A stretch of DNA of 64,000 bases, from the NCBI RefSeq assembly GCF_019599145.1, contig NZ_CP080647.1:744001-808000 (forward strand), read 5' to 3'. The DNA is from Streptomyces akebiae. Its GTDB lineage: Bacteria > Actinomycetota > Actinomycetes > Streptomycetales > Streptomycetaceae. Positions 1 through 8,600 of the stretch are shown here, one piece after another. The position numbers were made by a program, and so were the translations under genes. Numbering within the stretch: the stretch's first letter is position 1; each line of letters begins with the position of its first letter. The notes beneath the pieces were generated by a model. It was not told where the DNA came from and did no database searches. It worked only from the letters and a program-made list of their open reading frames with translations.

Positions 1-235
1 TTTCGACCGTGGCCAGCCGCTGCTCGAAGTCCACCATGTACTGGACTATGAGCGCGGAACCGCCGATGACGACAGCGACCGCGATCTTCCACAACTCGTC
101 GCCCGACTGATCCACCAGGTTGGTGAGCACGTAGGCGACAGTGCTCACGACGACGGTGATGAGGACCTTGAGCACGAGGGGCGCGACGCGCACCCCCATG
201 GTGGCCGGTCCAGGAGTGCCCGGATCTCCCTGCAT
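1..235 (-). CDS. Small membrane protein, N-terminal part (cut by left edge)
   Basis: The first 78 codons of a gene that runs off the left edge. It starts at ATG 235 behind a strong purine-rich ribosome binding site (GGGGGGAGAGG). Two hydrophobic stretches are visible, at about residues 17-41 and 51-67, so it is probably an integral membrane protein with a short glycine/proline-rich head. It lies 23 nt after the SCO2521-like gene in the same direction and is likely the next member of that operon. No family is recognised, and the missing C-terminus prevents a function call. Confidence 0.6.
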   Translation of the reverse strand, partial: MQGDPGTPGPATMGVRVAPLVLKVLITVVVSTVAYVLTNLVDQSGDELWKIAVAVVIGGSALIVQYMVDFEQRLATVE

Positions 236-258
236 GTACCTCTCCCCCCGTCAGATAC

Positions 259-1236
259 TCACAGGATGGTGCCCTGTCGGCCCGGCGCCGGCACCTCCTG
301 GTGCGAGCGAAGCGAAAGAAGCGTCAGCTGGTCCCGAATGCGCTGGGTGAGCGTCTTCCACTGCCTGCAGTAACCCGGCGTCTCGTCCAACTGCTCCCAT
401 ACGGGGTGCAGGACGCGGTCGACGCGGGCCCGGGGCATCCACAGGTGCAGCAGGTGCTCGACGAGCGGCCCCAGGACCCCGGGACCGGACCGGTCGCCGG
501 ACCGCAGTCCGTCGAGTTTGTCGGCGACGATGCTCAGCAGCCAGTCGTGCAGCGCCAGATCCTCGCAGAGTCCGGCTGCGTCCGCTGGTGCGGTGTCGGG
601 TGGCAGACGCAGCTCCACAACCCGCAGCCCGTCCCCGTCCTTGGTGAAGAGCACAGAGGGCGGGTCACCGGGGGCAGTCCGCGTGGCAGCCCAGCGCAGG
701 CGGGTGTCGACCGTGGTGAGGGGCGGGTCGTGGTCCAGGACCCGGTGCTGCCGGGAGATCCGCGCCATCAGGGACTCGGCGATCGACCCGATGTCCAGCT
801 GTCCAGGACGGTGACCGAGGAGAAGACCCCGGGCGACCGTCTGCTCGGGCAGTCGTCCGACGGGAACGAGCAGCCCGGGCCGGACCAGGTAGTGGCCCCA
901 GGGCTGACGCCGGTCGGTCCCGGCGGCGGCCAGGGAGAAGAACGCCGAGGACAGGAGCACGCGGCCCTCCACGAGTACCGCGCGGTTCCGCACCGTGCCC
1001 ACCGCGCGGACCCGCGTGCCCGTGTCGGCGGGCAACGGGCAGTCGACGCCGGTCAGCACTTCCGGAGAGACCACCTGGCGGCTCGGGTGCCGGGAGACCC
1101 TGACCCGTTCGTCGGTGCGCAGCCGCAACAGGCGCACGGCCGTCGCCTCGTCCAGCGGGTCGCGGGTGGGCAGCAGGCAGGTGCGGACCTCACCGCAGGC
1201 GAGGACGGAACCGGGGTCCGTGCGGGCGGTCGTCAT
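259..1236 (-). CDS. SCO2521 family protein (unknown function)
   Basis: A 325-residue soluble-looking protein with no signal peptide or membrane segment. ATG 1236 is preferred because it lies one base after the stop of the upstream gene and opens with a plausible N-terminus (MTTARTDPG), whereas a longer frame would overlap the upstream gene by 60 bases. The family call rests on its position between an SCO2522-like gene and the cassette end and on remembered resemblance (for example the ARISRQHRVLDHDPPL region); no catalytic motif can be named. The order in this cassette is methyltransferase, SCO2524, P-loop protein, SCO2522, SCO2521, all coupled, so the products probably act together. Function is unknown. 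Confidence 0.65.
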   Translation of the reverse strand: MTTARTDPGSVLACGEVRTCLLPTRDPLDEATAVRLLRLRTDERVRVSRHPSRQVVSPEVLTGVDCPLPADTGTRVRAVGTVRNRAVLVEGRVLLSSAFFSLAAAGTDRRQPWGHYLVRPGLLVPVGRLPEQTVARGLLLGHRPGQLDIGSIAESLMARISRQHRVLDHDPPLTTVDTRLRWAATRTAPGDPPSVLFTKDGDGLRVVELRLPPDTAPADAAGLCEDLALHDWLLSIVADKLDGLRSGDRSGPGVLGPLVEHLLHLWMPRARVDRVLHPVWEQLDETPGYCRQWKTLTQRIRDQLTLLSLRSHQEVPAPGRQGTIL

Positions 1237-1237
1237 G

Positions 1238-2224
1238 TCACAGCCCGGGCGGGAACACATAGGAGACACGGTCCGCGATGCCCGGAGGCACCTCGACACA
1301 CTCGGCGGCGGACCGCTGCGCCACCTGCCCGAGCGGCCCCTCCTCGACCTGGATCTGATCGAGGATCACGCGTACGGCGTGCTCGACGGGCAGGAAGCGG
1401 CCGGGGAGCACGCTGCAGGTGAGGTACGCCGTGAAGGGCGCGGCTGCTGGATTCAGCCGCAGCACGGGTGGCAGCGCGTCCCATTCCTCGGGGAAGTCCG
1501 GCCCTTCCCAGGGAACCGGCGTGAGCACCGCGCGGCCGTCGTCGCGGAGCAGTCCCAGCCGGACCAGCTGCCAGACCGCGGCGAGGAAGGCACAGGACCA
1601 CGTGCGCTGTCCTTCCGTCTCGCTCCACAGCTCGACGTCCATGAAGACGGAGTGGCCGCGCGCGTCGGTCTCCCTGGGCGGCTGCCAGACCGCTCCGGCC
1701 GGGTCCAGGGCGGCGGAGGTGCGCCGTGCCGGGGTGCGGCTGCCGTTGCTGAGCCATCCCGTGCGGCTGACGGGCGGCCGGAAGCCGCTGCTGCCCGGCG
1801 GTGGGGATTCCACCAGCCTGTGCATGACGGACTCGGCGGGGCGGATTTGCCTACGGTCGGCGCCGGGAGCGACCGCACAGGCGGATTCGCGAGCCAGGTA
1901 GTCGATGGTCAGTCCGGCACGGGTGGCCTCTTCTACGAGCGAGGGCAGCAGTTCGTCGGGAGCGGCGAGCCGGGAGAAGTAGTCGTCGATGAGGAAGCAC
2001 GTGCTGACGCGGGGGCGTGGGCCGGTGACGGATGTGCCGAGGCCGGACCGGACGGCGTCCACCCACGGCCGTACGGTGGCGAAGTGCCGCCGTAGCCGCT
2101 CGGGCCCCTGGACGATGTCTTCCATGTACAAGTGGCCGATCTCCAGGGAGAGGTGGGAGAACGGCAGGGATTCGGTGCGCGGCTCGGCGCTGGACTCCCG
2201 GAAGATCGGGGCGGGTCGGTTCAC
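1238..2224 (-). CDS. SCO2522 family protein (unknown function)
   Basis: A 328-residue protein starting at GTG 2224. The start overlaps the stop of the upstream P-loop gene in a GTGA quartet, the same junction seen one gene earlier, which decides it over longer in-frame starts. Recognisable stretches include SHLSLEIGHLYMEDI near the N-terminus, STCFLIDDYF, and SVFMDVELWSE in the middle. No signal peptide, membrane segment or enzyme motif is evident. It is the central member of the SCO2521-2525-like cassette and is translationally coupled to the variant P-loop protein, so an adaptor or partner role is an inference only. Confidence 0.65.
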   Translation of the reverse strand: MNRPAPIFRESSAEPRTESLPFSHLSLEIGHLYMEDIVQGPERLRRHFATVRPWVDAVRSGLGTSVTGPRPRVSTCFLIDDYFSRLAAPDELLPSLVEEATRAGLTIDYLARESACAVAPGADRRQIRPAESVMHRLVESPPPGSSGFRPPVSRTGWLSNGSRTPARRTSAALDPAGAVWQPPRETDARGHSVFMDVELWSETEGQRTWSCAFLAAVWQLVRLGLLRDDGRAVLTPVPWEGPDFPEEWDALPPVLRLNPAAAPFTAYLTCSVLPGRFLPVEHAVRVILDQIQVEEGPLGQVAQRSAAECVEVPPGIADRVSYVFPPGL

Positions 2225-3147
2225 CGTTCTCCCCAGAAACTGTTGTCGGTCAGCCGCTGGGCGAGGTCGCCGAGGGCCCGCCAGGTCTCCGGGTCGGCGA
2301 TCTGCCGGTCGTGCACGTCCTGGTCGGTGATGAGCCTCTCCTGCCACTGGAGGACGGGTTCCAGCGGGATCTTCGCGATCATGCCGGTCCGGCCCAGTCC
2401 CCGGTCGGAGGCGAGCTTCTCGAGCGCGCTGTCGCACTGGGTCATCCACGCGTACCTGGCCGGCCCCACGTGGGACCACAGGGGGGAGTCCGGATCGGGT
2501 ACGGCCGCCCGCACGAAGCGGATCGCGCCCCGCAGGACGTCCCGGTCGTGGCCCATTCCCTCGCCGGTGGTGAGGATGCCGCGCGGCCCGAAGGTGAGTT
2601 CCGCCGCCGCCGCGACGTGCTGCCGCGTCCACCGGTGGAAGATGAGCCACCGGTGGGCGAGCCGGTCGAGACCGCCGCGGGGCGAGGTGGCGTCCAGGAC
2701 CAGGTCGACGGCGTAGCTGCGTCCGGCACTCAGGTCCACAATGATCACGTCGAACTCACGTCTGAGGCGCAGGACGAGATCCGCACACCGGTGCACGTGC
2801 TCCTCACCGGTGACGAACTCTCCGCCGTAGCGGTCGCCCGGCAGGAGGACGAGACGGCCGGAGCCGTTGGGCCGTTCGCGCAGGTCGGCGTGTTCGGTGC
2901 GGGCCCAGACGTCGACGCGGAGGGGTTCACCGACGGAGCCCTGCAGGTAAGCGTGCAGGCCGGTCGTCTCGGCCTGGCGGTGGACGTCGGGAAGGTCGAA
3001 GACGGTGGCGGCGGTGGGGGATCCGAAGTCGAAGTCCAGGAAGCAGACGTCGGAGCCGTCCAGGGCGCACTGGTAGGCGAGGTTGGCGCTGGTGACGGAC
3101 CGGCCGGTGCCGCCCTTGTCCGAGGCCGCGAAGACGAGCACCGTCAC
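2221..3147 (-). CDS. SCO2523 family variant P-loop protein (ParA/MinD-like)
   Basis: A 308-residue cytosolic protein starting at GTG 3147, which overlaps the previous stop as GTGA. It has the ParA/MinD layout: a deviant Walker A at residues 10-17 (DKGGTGRS), a following LDFDFGSPT segment in the position of the second ParA motif, and IIVDLSAG as the Walker B region. In active ParA-type ATPases the loop reads KGGxGKT/S; here the conserved lysine is arginine, so ATP may be bound but hydrolysed poorly or not at all. KGGVGR-type variants are known in actinobacteria. It is coupled to the genes on both sides, suggesting a nucleotide-sensing or scaffold role, which is inferred. Confidence 0.75.
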   Translation of the reverse strand: MTVLVFAASDKGGTGRSVTSANLAYQCALDGSDVCFLDFDFGSPTAATVFDLPDVHRQAETTGLHAYLQGSVGEPLRVDVWARTEHADLRERPNGSGRLVLLPGDRYGGEFVTGEEHVHRCADLVLRLRREFDVIIVDLSAGRSYAVDLVLDATSPRGGLDRLAHRWLIFHRWTRQHVAAAAELTFGPRGILTTGEGMGHDRDVLRGAIRFVRAAVPDPDSPLWSHVGPARYAWMTQCDSALEKLASDRGLGRTGMIAKIPLEPVLQWQERLITDQDVHDRQIADPETWRALGDLAQRLTDNSFWGER

Positions 3148-4997
3148 ACCTTCCCGTCGGTGCCGCGGGCCCGGGCGAGGGTGTCCAGCCGGGCCAGGAC
3201 GTCGAGGGCGAGCGCGAGCGCCGTTCCCGCTTGTTCGCCGACGAGCCGGTGCGCCCTCTCCAGGTCGGCTTCCAGGCGCTTCATCCACTTCTCCTGGTCG
3301 GTGGCGCGGCGCGGGGCCGGGTACTGCTCCTGTTCTCTGCCCAGCAGGTGGGCGGCTTCACTGATCGCCTCCTGCGCCTGGCCGGAGAGGTCGCGACTGT
3401 GGCTCGGCGGCTGTATGTACAGGATGTGCGCGGCGACCATGCACTCGGCGACACGTTCCGTGATGCTCCAGGAGGGTCTTCCGGCCGGGACCGGTGTGTG
3501 GAGGCCGGTGACCGGCAGGCCGGTCCAGAGGCCGGCGCCCACACCGTCCTCGACGCGGTGGCTCCAGACGTGGTCGAGGGTCTCCTCCGCGAGGCGCAGC
3601 AGCTTCTCCTCCTCCGAGGTCTTCTGCGCCAGCGAGCACAACTGGACCGCTCGTTTCAGCAATTGGGTGGGAAAGTCACTCATCACCCATGCCATGGCGG
3701 GCCCGAGTGCCTCGCTGCCCGGCAGCGGCAGGGTGACCCCCGGGCTGTGCGGTCCTGCCTCTTGGCCGTCGCTCGTGGCTTTACCGGTGAACCGGCCGTG
3801 CTCGTTGAGGCGTTCCATGACCTTGATGAGGTTGTTGAGGTCGTGGCCGGTGGTACGCCGGCGCATCATGTCGTGCACCAGGACGGAGACGACGGAGAGG
3901 GAGAAGTATGCCGAGTCCGACTGCTGGGACGTGGTACGCCACGGGATCTTGGCGAGCGGCCAGCGGTCCTGGCCGAAGCGCGCGAGAGCCGACCAGTACT
4001 GGTGGGTGATCTCCCAGCGCAGCCGCAGCGCGTTGGCCAGTTTGTGCTGCTCGGGGTCGAGCAGGCCTCGGGTGAGGGTCCGTTCGGACATCAGGTCGAC
4101 TATGCCGTCCAGCGCGACGACCGTGAAGTGAAGGTTGGGCAGAGGGCTGGCGACACCGGCGGGCTGCGGGACCGCCTCGAACGCGGGGCCCTTGAAGGCA
4201 ACCTCCGGGGCGTCGCGCACGACGCTCCAGGCCCAGCCGCACTCGAACAGGCGGTTGGGGTTGGTGAGTTCGTCACGGACCTCGGCGGGCAGGTCGAGGC
4301 CGGGACTTTCGGTGATGGTCGCGCGCAGCGTCCCGAAGCGGTGCTGGAAGCGCTCGACGACCTGACGGTCGGAGAGTCCGTCCTCATGCAGGAGACCGGC
4401 GAGGACCCGGCCCTCCGGGGAGGCGATGTCGATCACGTGCACGGTGAAGGACCGCAGCAGACCCACGAGCGCGGCGGACAGCCGGACGCTGGTGTCGCTC
4501 TGGAGTTGGTCGATGCGGTCGAGCGTGGACTGCCGGCGGGTCGTGCTCCGGCACCCTTTGAGGAACTCCAGCACGGCCAGGCACAGGCTGACGGACATGG
4601 AGTAGGAGTCGACGACGTCGATGTCCCGTTGTTCCTCGGTGAGTTCGCATGTCGGGTCGACCGGGACGAAGTAGTGGCCCCCGTCGAAGACCGGTTCCCG
4701 TCCGCGGCGGTTGCGCTCCATGAACTCGCCGAGCACCTCGATCAGCCGGAGGGGGATGTCCGTGGTGTCTCCCAGCGCCCTCAGCGCCTTCGCCACGTCG
4801 AGCTGCGTGGTGTCGGGGTGGTCCAGTCGGAAGGCCGGGATCTCGGTGGCGGGATACAGCAGGCAGAGCAGCCGCTCGGCGTCCGCGACACTGCTGCGTC
4901 CGTCGGTGTCGTCCCAGGCCCACAGGCCCTCCGGGAAGGAATGCCGGGCCAGCGCCTGCCACATGTCCAGCAGATGCTGCCGTGGCCTGATCCGCAT
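3144..4997 (-). CDS. SCO2524 family protein (unknown function)
   Basis: A 617-residue, mostly helical-looking protein and the largest cassette member. It starts at ATG 4997 (MRIRPRQHLLDMW) behind a GGGGGAGA ribosome binding site. No signal peptide or membrane segment is seen and no catalytic motif is recognised. The stop overlaps the GTG of the P-loop gene by four bases, implying stoichiometric production. It follows the methyltransferase gene by 57 bases. Gene order and size fit the SCO2524 family, which has no established function. Confidence 0.65.
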   Translation of the reverse strand: MRIRPRQHLLDMWQALARHSFPEGLWAWDDTDGRSSVADAERLLCLLYPATEIPAFRLDHPDTTQLDVAKALRALGDTTDIPLRLIEVLGEFMERNRRGREPVFDGGHYFVPVDPTCELTEEQRDIDVVDSYSMSVSLCLAVLEFLKGCRSTTRRQSTLDRIDQLQSDTSVRLSAALVGLLRSFTVHVIDIASPEGRVLAGLLHEDGLSDRQVVERFQHRFGTLRATITESPGLDLPAEVRDELTNPNRLFECGWAWSVVRDAPEVAFKGPAFEAVPQPAGVASPLPNLHFTVVALDGIVDLMSERTLTRGLLDPEQHKLANALRLRWEITHQYWSALARFGQDRWPLAKIPWRTTSQQSDSAYFSLSVVSVLVHDMMRRRTTGHDLNNLIKVMERLNEHGRFTGKATSDGQEAGPHSPGVTLPLPGSEALGPAMAWVMSDFPTQLLKRAVQLCSLAQKTSEEEKLLRLAEETLDHVWSHRVEDGVGAGLWTGLPVTGLHTPVPAGRPSWSITERVAECMVAAHILYIQPPSHSRDLSGQAQEAISEAAHLLGREQEQYPAPRRATDQEKWMKRLEADLERAHRLVGEQAGTALALALDVLARLDTLARARGTDGKV

Positions 4998-5054
4998 CCG
5001 GTTCTCCCCCTCGCCGGCCGCGCCTCCCCGGGACGGTCATCGAAATCTACCCGC

Positions 5055-5819
5055 TCACCGGAAACCGCAACCGAGAATGATGTAGTCGTAGCCGGTGCGC
5101 ACTTCGCCTTGCTCGCCGATTTCGTGAATCTGCACGGAGTCGGTGAAGCGCCGGATGCTGGCCTCGATTTCCGTCCGGCTCACATTGCTCGCGGGAAACC
5201 AGAGATCACCTACTTGATATCCGGCGCTGTGCTCCATGAAGGCAGCCGCGAAGGGCGCGCCGGGGGTGAGGGCCTCCAGGAAGTGCTGGACGGCACGATG
5301 GAAGTCCTCGGTGTCCGTGGAGATCGACTCTGCGACGAAGAACATCGTGCCCGTCTGCCAGCGGTCCGGCAGGTCGACCGGCCGAAGAATGTCGCCTTCC
5401 TTCACCTGCGCGACCTCACGCAGGCGGGGCCAGGGACCGTCCGGGATCGCCGCGTAGGCATCGTCCTGGCACAGCTTCTGCCAGAACTTCTCCCAACTGC
5501 CGTCGTGCTCGTCGATCTGCCCGCGCAAGTAGGCGCGGTTGGACTTCGACCGGTCCAGCAGGGTGATGCGGTCGCACCAGGGCAGCATCAGAAATGCCGG
5601 GTAGAGATTGGCTCCCGCCCCCACGTCGATACCGTGGACCGGCAGATCGGACCGTTCCCGGAAATGATCACTGAAGTGGGCGCGGACGATCGACATGATC
5701 TCCTCGTCGACGGAGAGCACCTCGCTGTAGTTCTTCTCGACGTACCTCGCGGGGTCGAAGTCGTCCCACTGCGCGTCCCCGTTCAACTGTGCCTGTTCAT
5801 CCGATGATCCGAAAGGCAT
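5055..5819 (-). CDS. SCO2525 family SAM-dependent methyltransferase
   Basis: A 254-residue class I methyltransferase, first gene of the cassette. Motif I is GIDVGAGANLYPAF, followed by an acidic strand end (ITLLDRSKSN) for the ribose of S-adenosylmethionine. The DPARYVEKNYSEV start and the overall layout resemble the NNMT/PNMT/TEMT small-molecule methyltransferase family, but the substrate is unknown. ATG 5819 is taken as start, with GTGAGG just upstream. The gene is divergent from the GNAT acetyltransferase, and the 118-bp gap probably holds both promoters. In Streptomyces this family accompanies the SCO2521-2524 genes. Confidence 0.8.
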   Translation of the reverse strand: MPFGSSDEQAQLNGDAQWDDFDPARYVEKNYSEVLSVDEEIMSIVRAHFSDHFRERSDLPVHGIDVGAGANLYPAFLMLPWCDRITLLDRSKSNRAYLRGQIDEHDGSWEKFWQKLCQDDAYAAIPDGPWPRLREVAQVKEGDILRPVDLPDRWQTGTMFFVAESISTDTEDFHRAVQHFLEALTPGAPFAAAFMEHSAGYQVGDLWFPASNVSRTEIEASIRRFTDSVQIHEIGEQGEVRTGYDYIILGCGFR

Positions 5820-5937
5820 GCCTCACGGTATCAATACAGTCGGTGGAAGGGGACACGATGAACGCACAGCAGGACACGGCGCGCAATACCTGATCCGAGC
5901 CCTTGAACAGGCGGGGGCACCACGCAATTCTGGTGCG

Positions 5938-6408
5938 ATGCCAGCACCTTCGCTTCCGCCCGGCCTGCCTCGCGAGGCCAACGGGCAGGACATGTCCGAT
6001 CTTCTCAGCCTGGATCGGGCCGCCTTTCCTGACGATCCGATGCGGAACTCGACCTTGCGCCAGTTGCTGGACATGTACGCGGACCATCTGCTGGTGATCG
6101 AGGACGACGACGGCCACCTGTGCGCCTACGTGCTCGCCACACCGCCGTACAAGGGGGAGAGCTGGATCTTCAGTCTGGGCGTCGCGCCCGCGAGACGGGG
6201 GAAGGGGTTGGCCCGCACACTGATGACGCAGGCGCTGGAGACCGTGCGCGCCGAAGGGGCGAGCACCGTCCGGCTCTGGGTGGAGCCCGGCAACGACCCG
6301 GCCAGGGCTCTGTACGAGTCCCTCGGATTCACCCCCGATCCAGAGGGGCCTCACGCTGATCACTTCGGCCCCGGCGCTCACCGCCTCGGCATGACCCTCA
6401 AGCTGTGA
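5938..6408 (+). CDS. GNAT family N-acetyltransferase
   Basis: A 156-residue single-domain acetyltransferase. The acetyl-CoA loop is clear: VAPARRGKGLARTLM (R/Q-x-x-G-x-G/A), then a long helix and the terminal strand with RALYESLGF. ATG 5938 is chosen because the longer frame adds about 40 low-complexity residues within the promoter gap of the divergent methyltransferase. The substrate cannot be inferred. It stands alone between two minus-strand units, facing the TPR gene, with 200 bp between their ends and no strong hairpin seen. Confidence 0.8.
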   Translation: MPAPSLPPGLPREANGQDMSDLLSLDRAAFPDDPMRNSTLRQLLDMYADHLLVIEDDDGHLCAYVLATPPYKGESWIFSLGVAPARRGKGLARTLMTQALETVRAEGASTVRLWVEPGNDPARALYESLGFTPDPEGPHADHFGPGAHRLGMTLKL

Positions 6409-6608
6409 GGTCGAGGCGAGGGGTGCGAACGCGCGGGCTCAGTCCCCGTTCCTGACCCGGGCCAGGGCATGAGTCCTCCAGCACGGTCAGGACCAGGGCG
6501 AATTCCGGGACAGGTTCGGGCCGACCGCCCAGAGTCCTTCGCCCACGCCTTCCTCGACGCGTCGGCGTCACAGGTGCTCGAACTATCAGGAGTCGCTCGT
6601 TCGAGGAT

Positions 6609-8600
6609 CTACTCCCTGTCGTGGTCCGGGCCTGCGAAGTCCGGACTGCTGTAGTCCGGACTCGTGAAGCTCGGGCGGGTCGGCCCTTCCTCGGTGCTGC
6701 TGAAACCCGGGCCGTAGCCGAGGTGCGGGATGCGACTGGTCGTTCTCCGCGATGCCGTCCGGTGCGGCGCCGCAGCAGTGGCGGGGTCGGCGAGTGCATC
6801 CCGTAGGAACGGCAGGATGCCGCGCTCCAGCAGGGCCTCGCGCCAGGCTTCCCTGGCGCCGGCAACCTCTTCGCTCAGTTCACCGTAGGCTCCTGAGCCA
6901 CGTGAGCGCCGGTGGCGCAGAGCGGTCAGGAGGAGCCCGGCGGCTCCGACCAGAATCGCGGCAGCCGTCACGGCACCGAACACCCAACCGACGGTGAGCA
7001 TCGTCTGTGCGATCGCCTGCTCGGGGTTGAGAACCTTCAGGATGTAGCCGACGAGCAGGCAGATCACAGCAGCGGTGCCGGCGAGGACGGGTGCAAGGAC
7101 AGCGGCCACGGCGCCGGCGCCGGCGCCGGCGCCGGCTGATTGGGTGACTTCGTCGATGGTCGCGGCAAGCCCCACCTCGTTCGTGCTCCGCTTCGTTCGG
7201 CCTGTTTCACGGACGGACGACGGGGTGGACGCCGGTGAGCGCAGTTCATCGCGGACCTTCACGTAGTGCTCGTACTCGGTGGCTGCCGCCACGGTGATGA
7301 GTGCGGAGGCGTTGAGTGCCATGGCGCGAAGTTGTTCGGGGCTGATCCGCAGTACTCCGGCGGCCAGTTCCGGGCGGCGCGGTACGGAGCGCAGCGCCTC
7401 GTCGAGGATCCGTTCGAACTCCGCGCGGTCCTCGCTGAGCAGGTGGTGCCGGATCGACGGCCGCCACGACGAACCCGACGCGGGCCCCGAAGCGCTCCCG
7501 CTTGGGCCGCCGGGCCGCCGGGCCGCCGGTGGCGGATTCGGTGTGTGTGGCGAAGGTGGGGTGCTCTCGGCTGTACCTTCGCCGTCCGACTGCGAACCGC
7601 TTTGGGACGGCGGGCGCGTGGATCGATCGGCTTCTGGGGTGGCGGCAAGCCGTGGCAAAGGTGCTGGGGCCGCGCGTCGCTCACCTTCTGAACGCTCGAT
7701 CACGGCCACGAGCATGAGCCGCGCCCTCTCCAGGCGACGCTCATCGCCCAGTGTCTGGGCGGCCTCGGTCTCCGCGGTGGCGAGGTTGACCAGCGCGGAG
7801 CGGGACAGAGAATGGTGTGGGCCGAGTACGGCGGACACCTTTTGGGCGGCGATCGAGAGGACATCGGCGGCCTGCTCCCACCGTTCACGATCCCCTGCCG
7901 CCAGCGCCGATCCGAACTGGGCCCGGGCCACGGTGATCAGAGCGGAGAGTGACTTCGGATGGTCACCGCCGAGCAGCCGCACCAGTCGGCGTGCCGTAAG
8001 TGCGACGGCGTGCACGCGTTCATCCGCTTCGGTGTGGCGTCCCTGCTGGCGGTTGGCCTCCGCCACAACGGATTCCGCCAGGAGCCGGATTTCCATCGAC
8101 TCCGGTTCATGCAAGGAGTCGTCACAAGCCCCGAGCCTCAGCGCCTCCTCGGCCGCCCTCGTGGCCCCCGTGAGGTCTCCCAACCGCAGCTTGACCGACG
8201 CCAGATTGGCGACGCTCCTGGCCGCGGCGCCGGCTGGATCATTCTGCGCCTCCAGGACGAAGGCCGGCGACAGGACCCCGACCGCAGCCGAGATGAGACC
8301 ACGGTCGACCAGAATGACAGCCAGTTCATTGCGGGTATCGCCGGGCAGCGCGAGCGACTTCGGATCCCACTGAAGCTGCGCGACGACGCCCCGCAGCAAC
8401 GCGTCTGACTCTGCGGCAAGGCCGAGCGCTTCGAGCAGCGCCACCAGATAGGCAAGGTCCCGGCCAGGCTGCGCCCGCTGGAACAGATCGGGGGCCCTGC
8501 TCAGCAAGAGGGTGGCCGAAGCCGCTCTGCGCCGGGCACCAGTGTCTCCGCGCAGGCTCAGTTCAGCCTGGTCGATGGCTTCCTGCCAGAGGTCGATCAT
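6609..8600 (-). CDS. TPR-containing membrane protein of a Trypco1/trypsin unit
   Basis: A 663-residue modular protein. Residues 1-310 are helical repeats of TPR character (for example GDLTGATRAAEEALRLG, LGGDHPKSLSALITVARAQ). A Ser/Pro/Gly-rich linker follows (about 315-385), then a helical domain (about 386-470), an alternating Gly-Ala run, and two membrane segments at about 497-524 and 533-561. The tail repeats a short motif (TSPDYSSPDFAGPD). ATG 8600 overlaps the protease stop as ATGA, so the two are coupled. With a Trypco1-like protein and a trypsin-fold protease upstream, it could be the membrane-acting effector or target of a conflict system. No enzyme domain is recognised. Confidence 0.7.
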   Translation of the reverse strand: MIDLWQEAIDQAELSLRGDTGARRRAASATLLLSRAPDLFQRAQPGRDLAYLVALLEALGLAAESDALLRGVVAQLQWDPKSLALPGDTRNELAVILVDRGLISAAVGVLSPAFVLEAQNDPAGAAARSVANLASVKLRLGDLTGATRAAEEALRLGACDDSLHEPESMEIRLLAESVVAEANRQQGRHTEADERVHAVALTARRLVRLLGGDHPKSLSALITVARAQFGSALAAGDRERWEQAADVLSIAAQKVSAVLGPHHSLSRSALVNLATAETEAAQTLGDERRLERARLMLVAVIERSEGERRAAPAPLPRLAATPEADRSTRPPSQSGSQSDGEGTAESTPPSPHTPNPPPAARRPGGPSGSASGPASGSSWRPSIRHHLLSEDRAEFERILDEALRSVPRRPELAAGVLRISPEQLRAMALNASALITVAAATEYEHYVKVRDELRSPASTPSSVRETGRTKRSTNEVGLAATIDEVTQSAGAGAGAGAVAAVLAPVLAGTAAVICLLVGYILKVLNPEQAIAQTMLTVGWVFGAVTAAAILVGAAGLLLTALRHRRSRGSGAYGELSEEVAGAREAWREALLERGILPFLRDALADPATAAAPHRTASRRTTSRIPHLGYGPGFSSTEEGPTRPSFTSPDYSSPDFAGPDHDRE
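7110..7136. repeat. GGCGCC simple tandem repeat
   Basis: Four perfect GGCGCC units plus GGC inside the TPR/membrane gene. They encode the Gly-Ala alternation just before the first membrane segment. Such runs can vary in unit number between strains, here in steps of two codons without frameshift. Confidence 0.8.

Noticed and set aside
7110..7136. GGCGCC run as a regulatory or CRISPR-like repeat
   Set aside because: It is a coding simple repeat without spacers and encodes alternating Gly-Ala.
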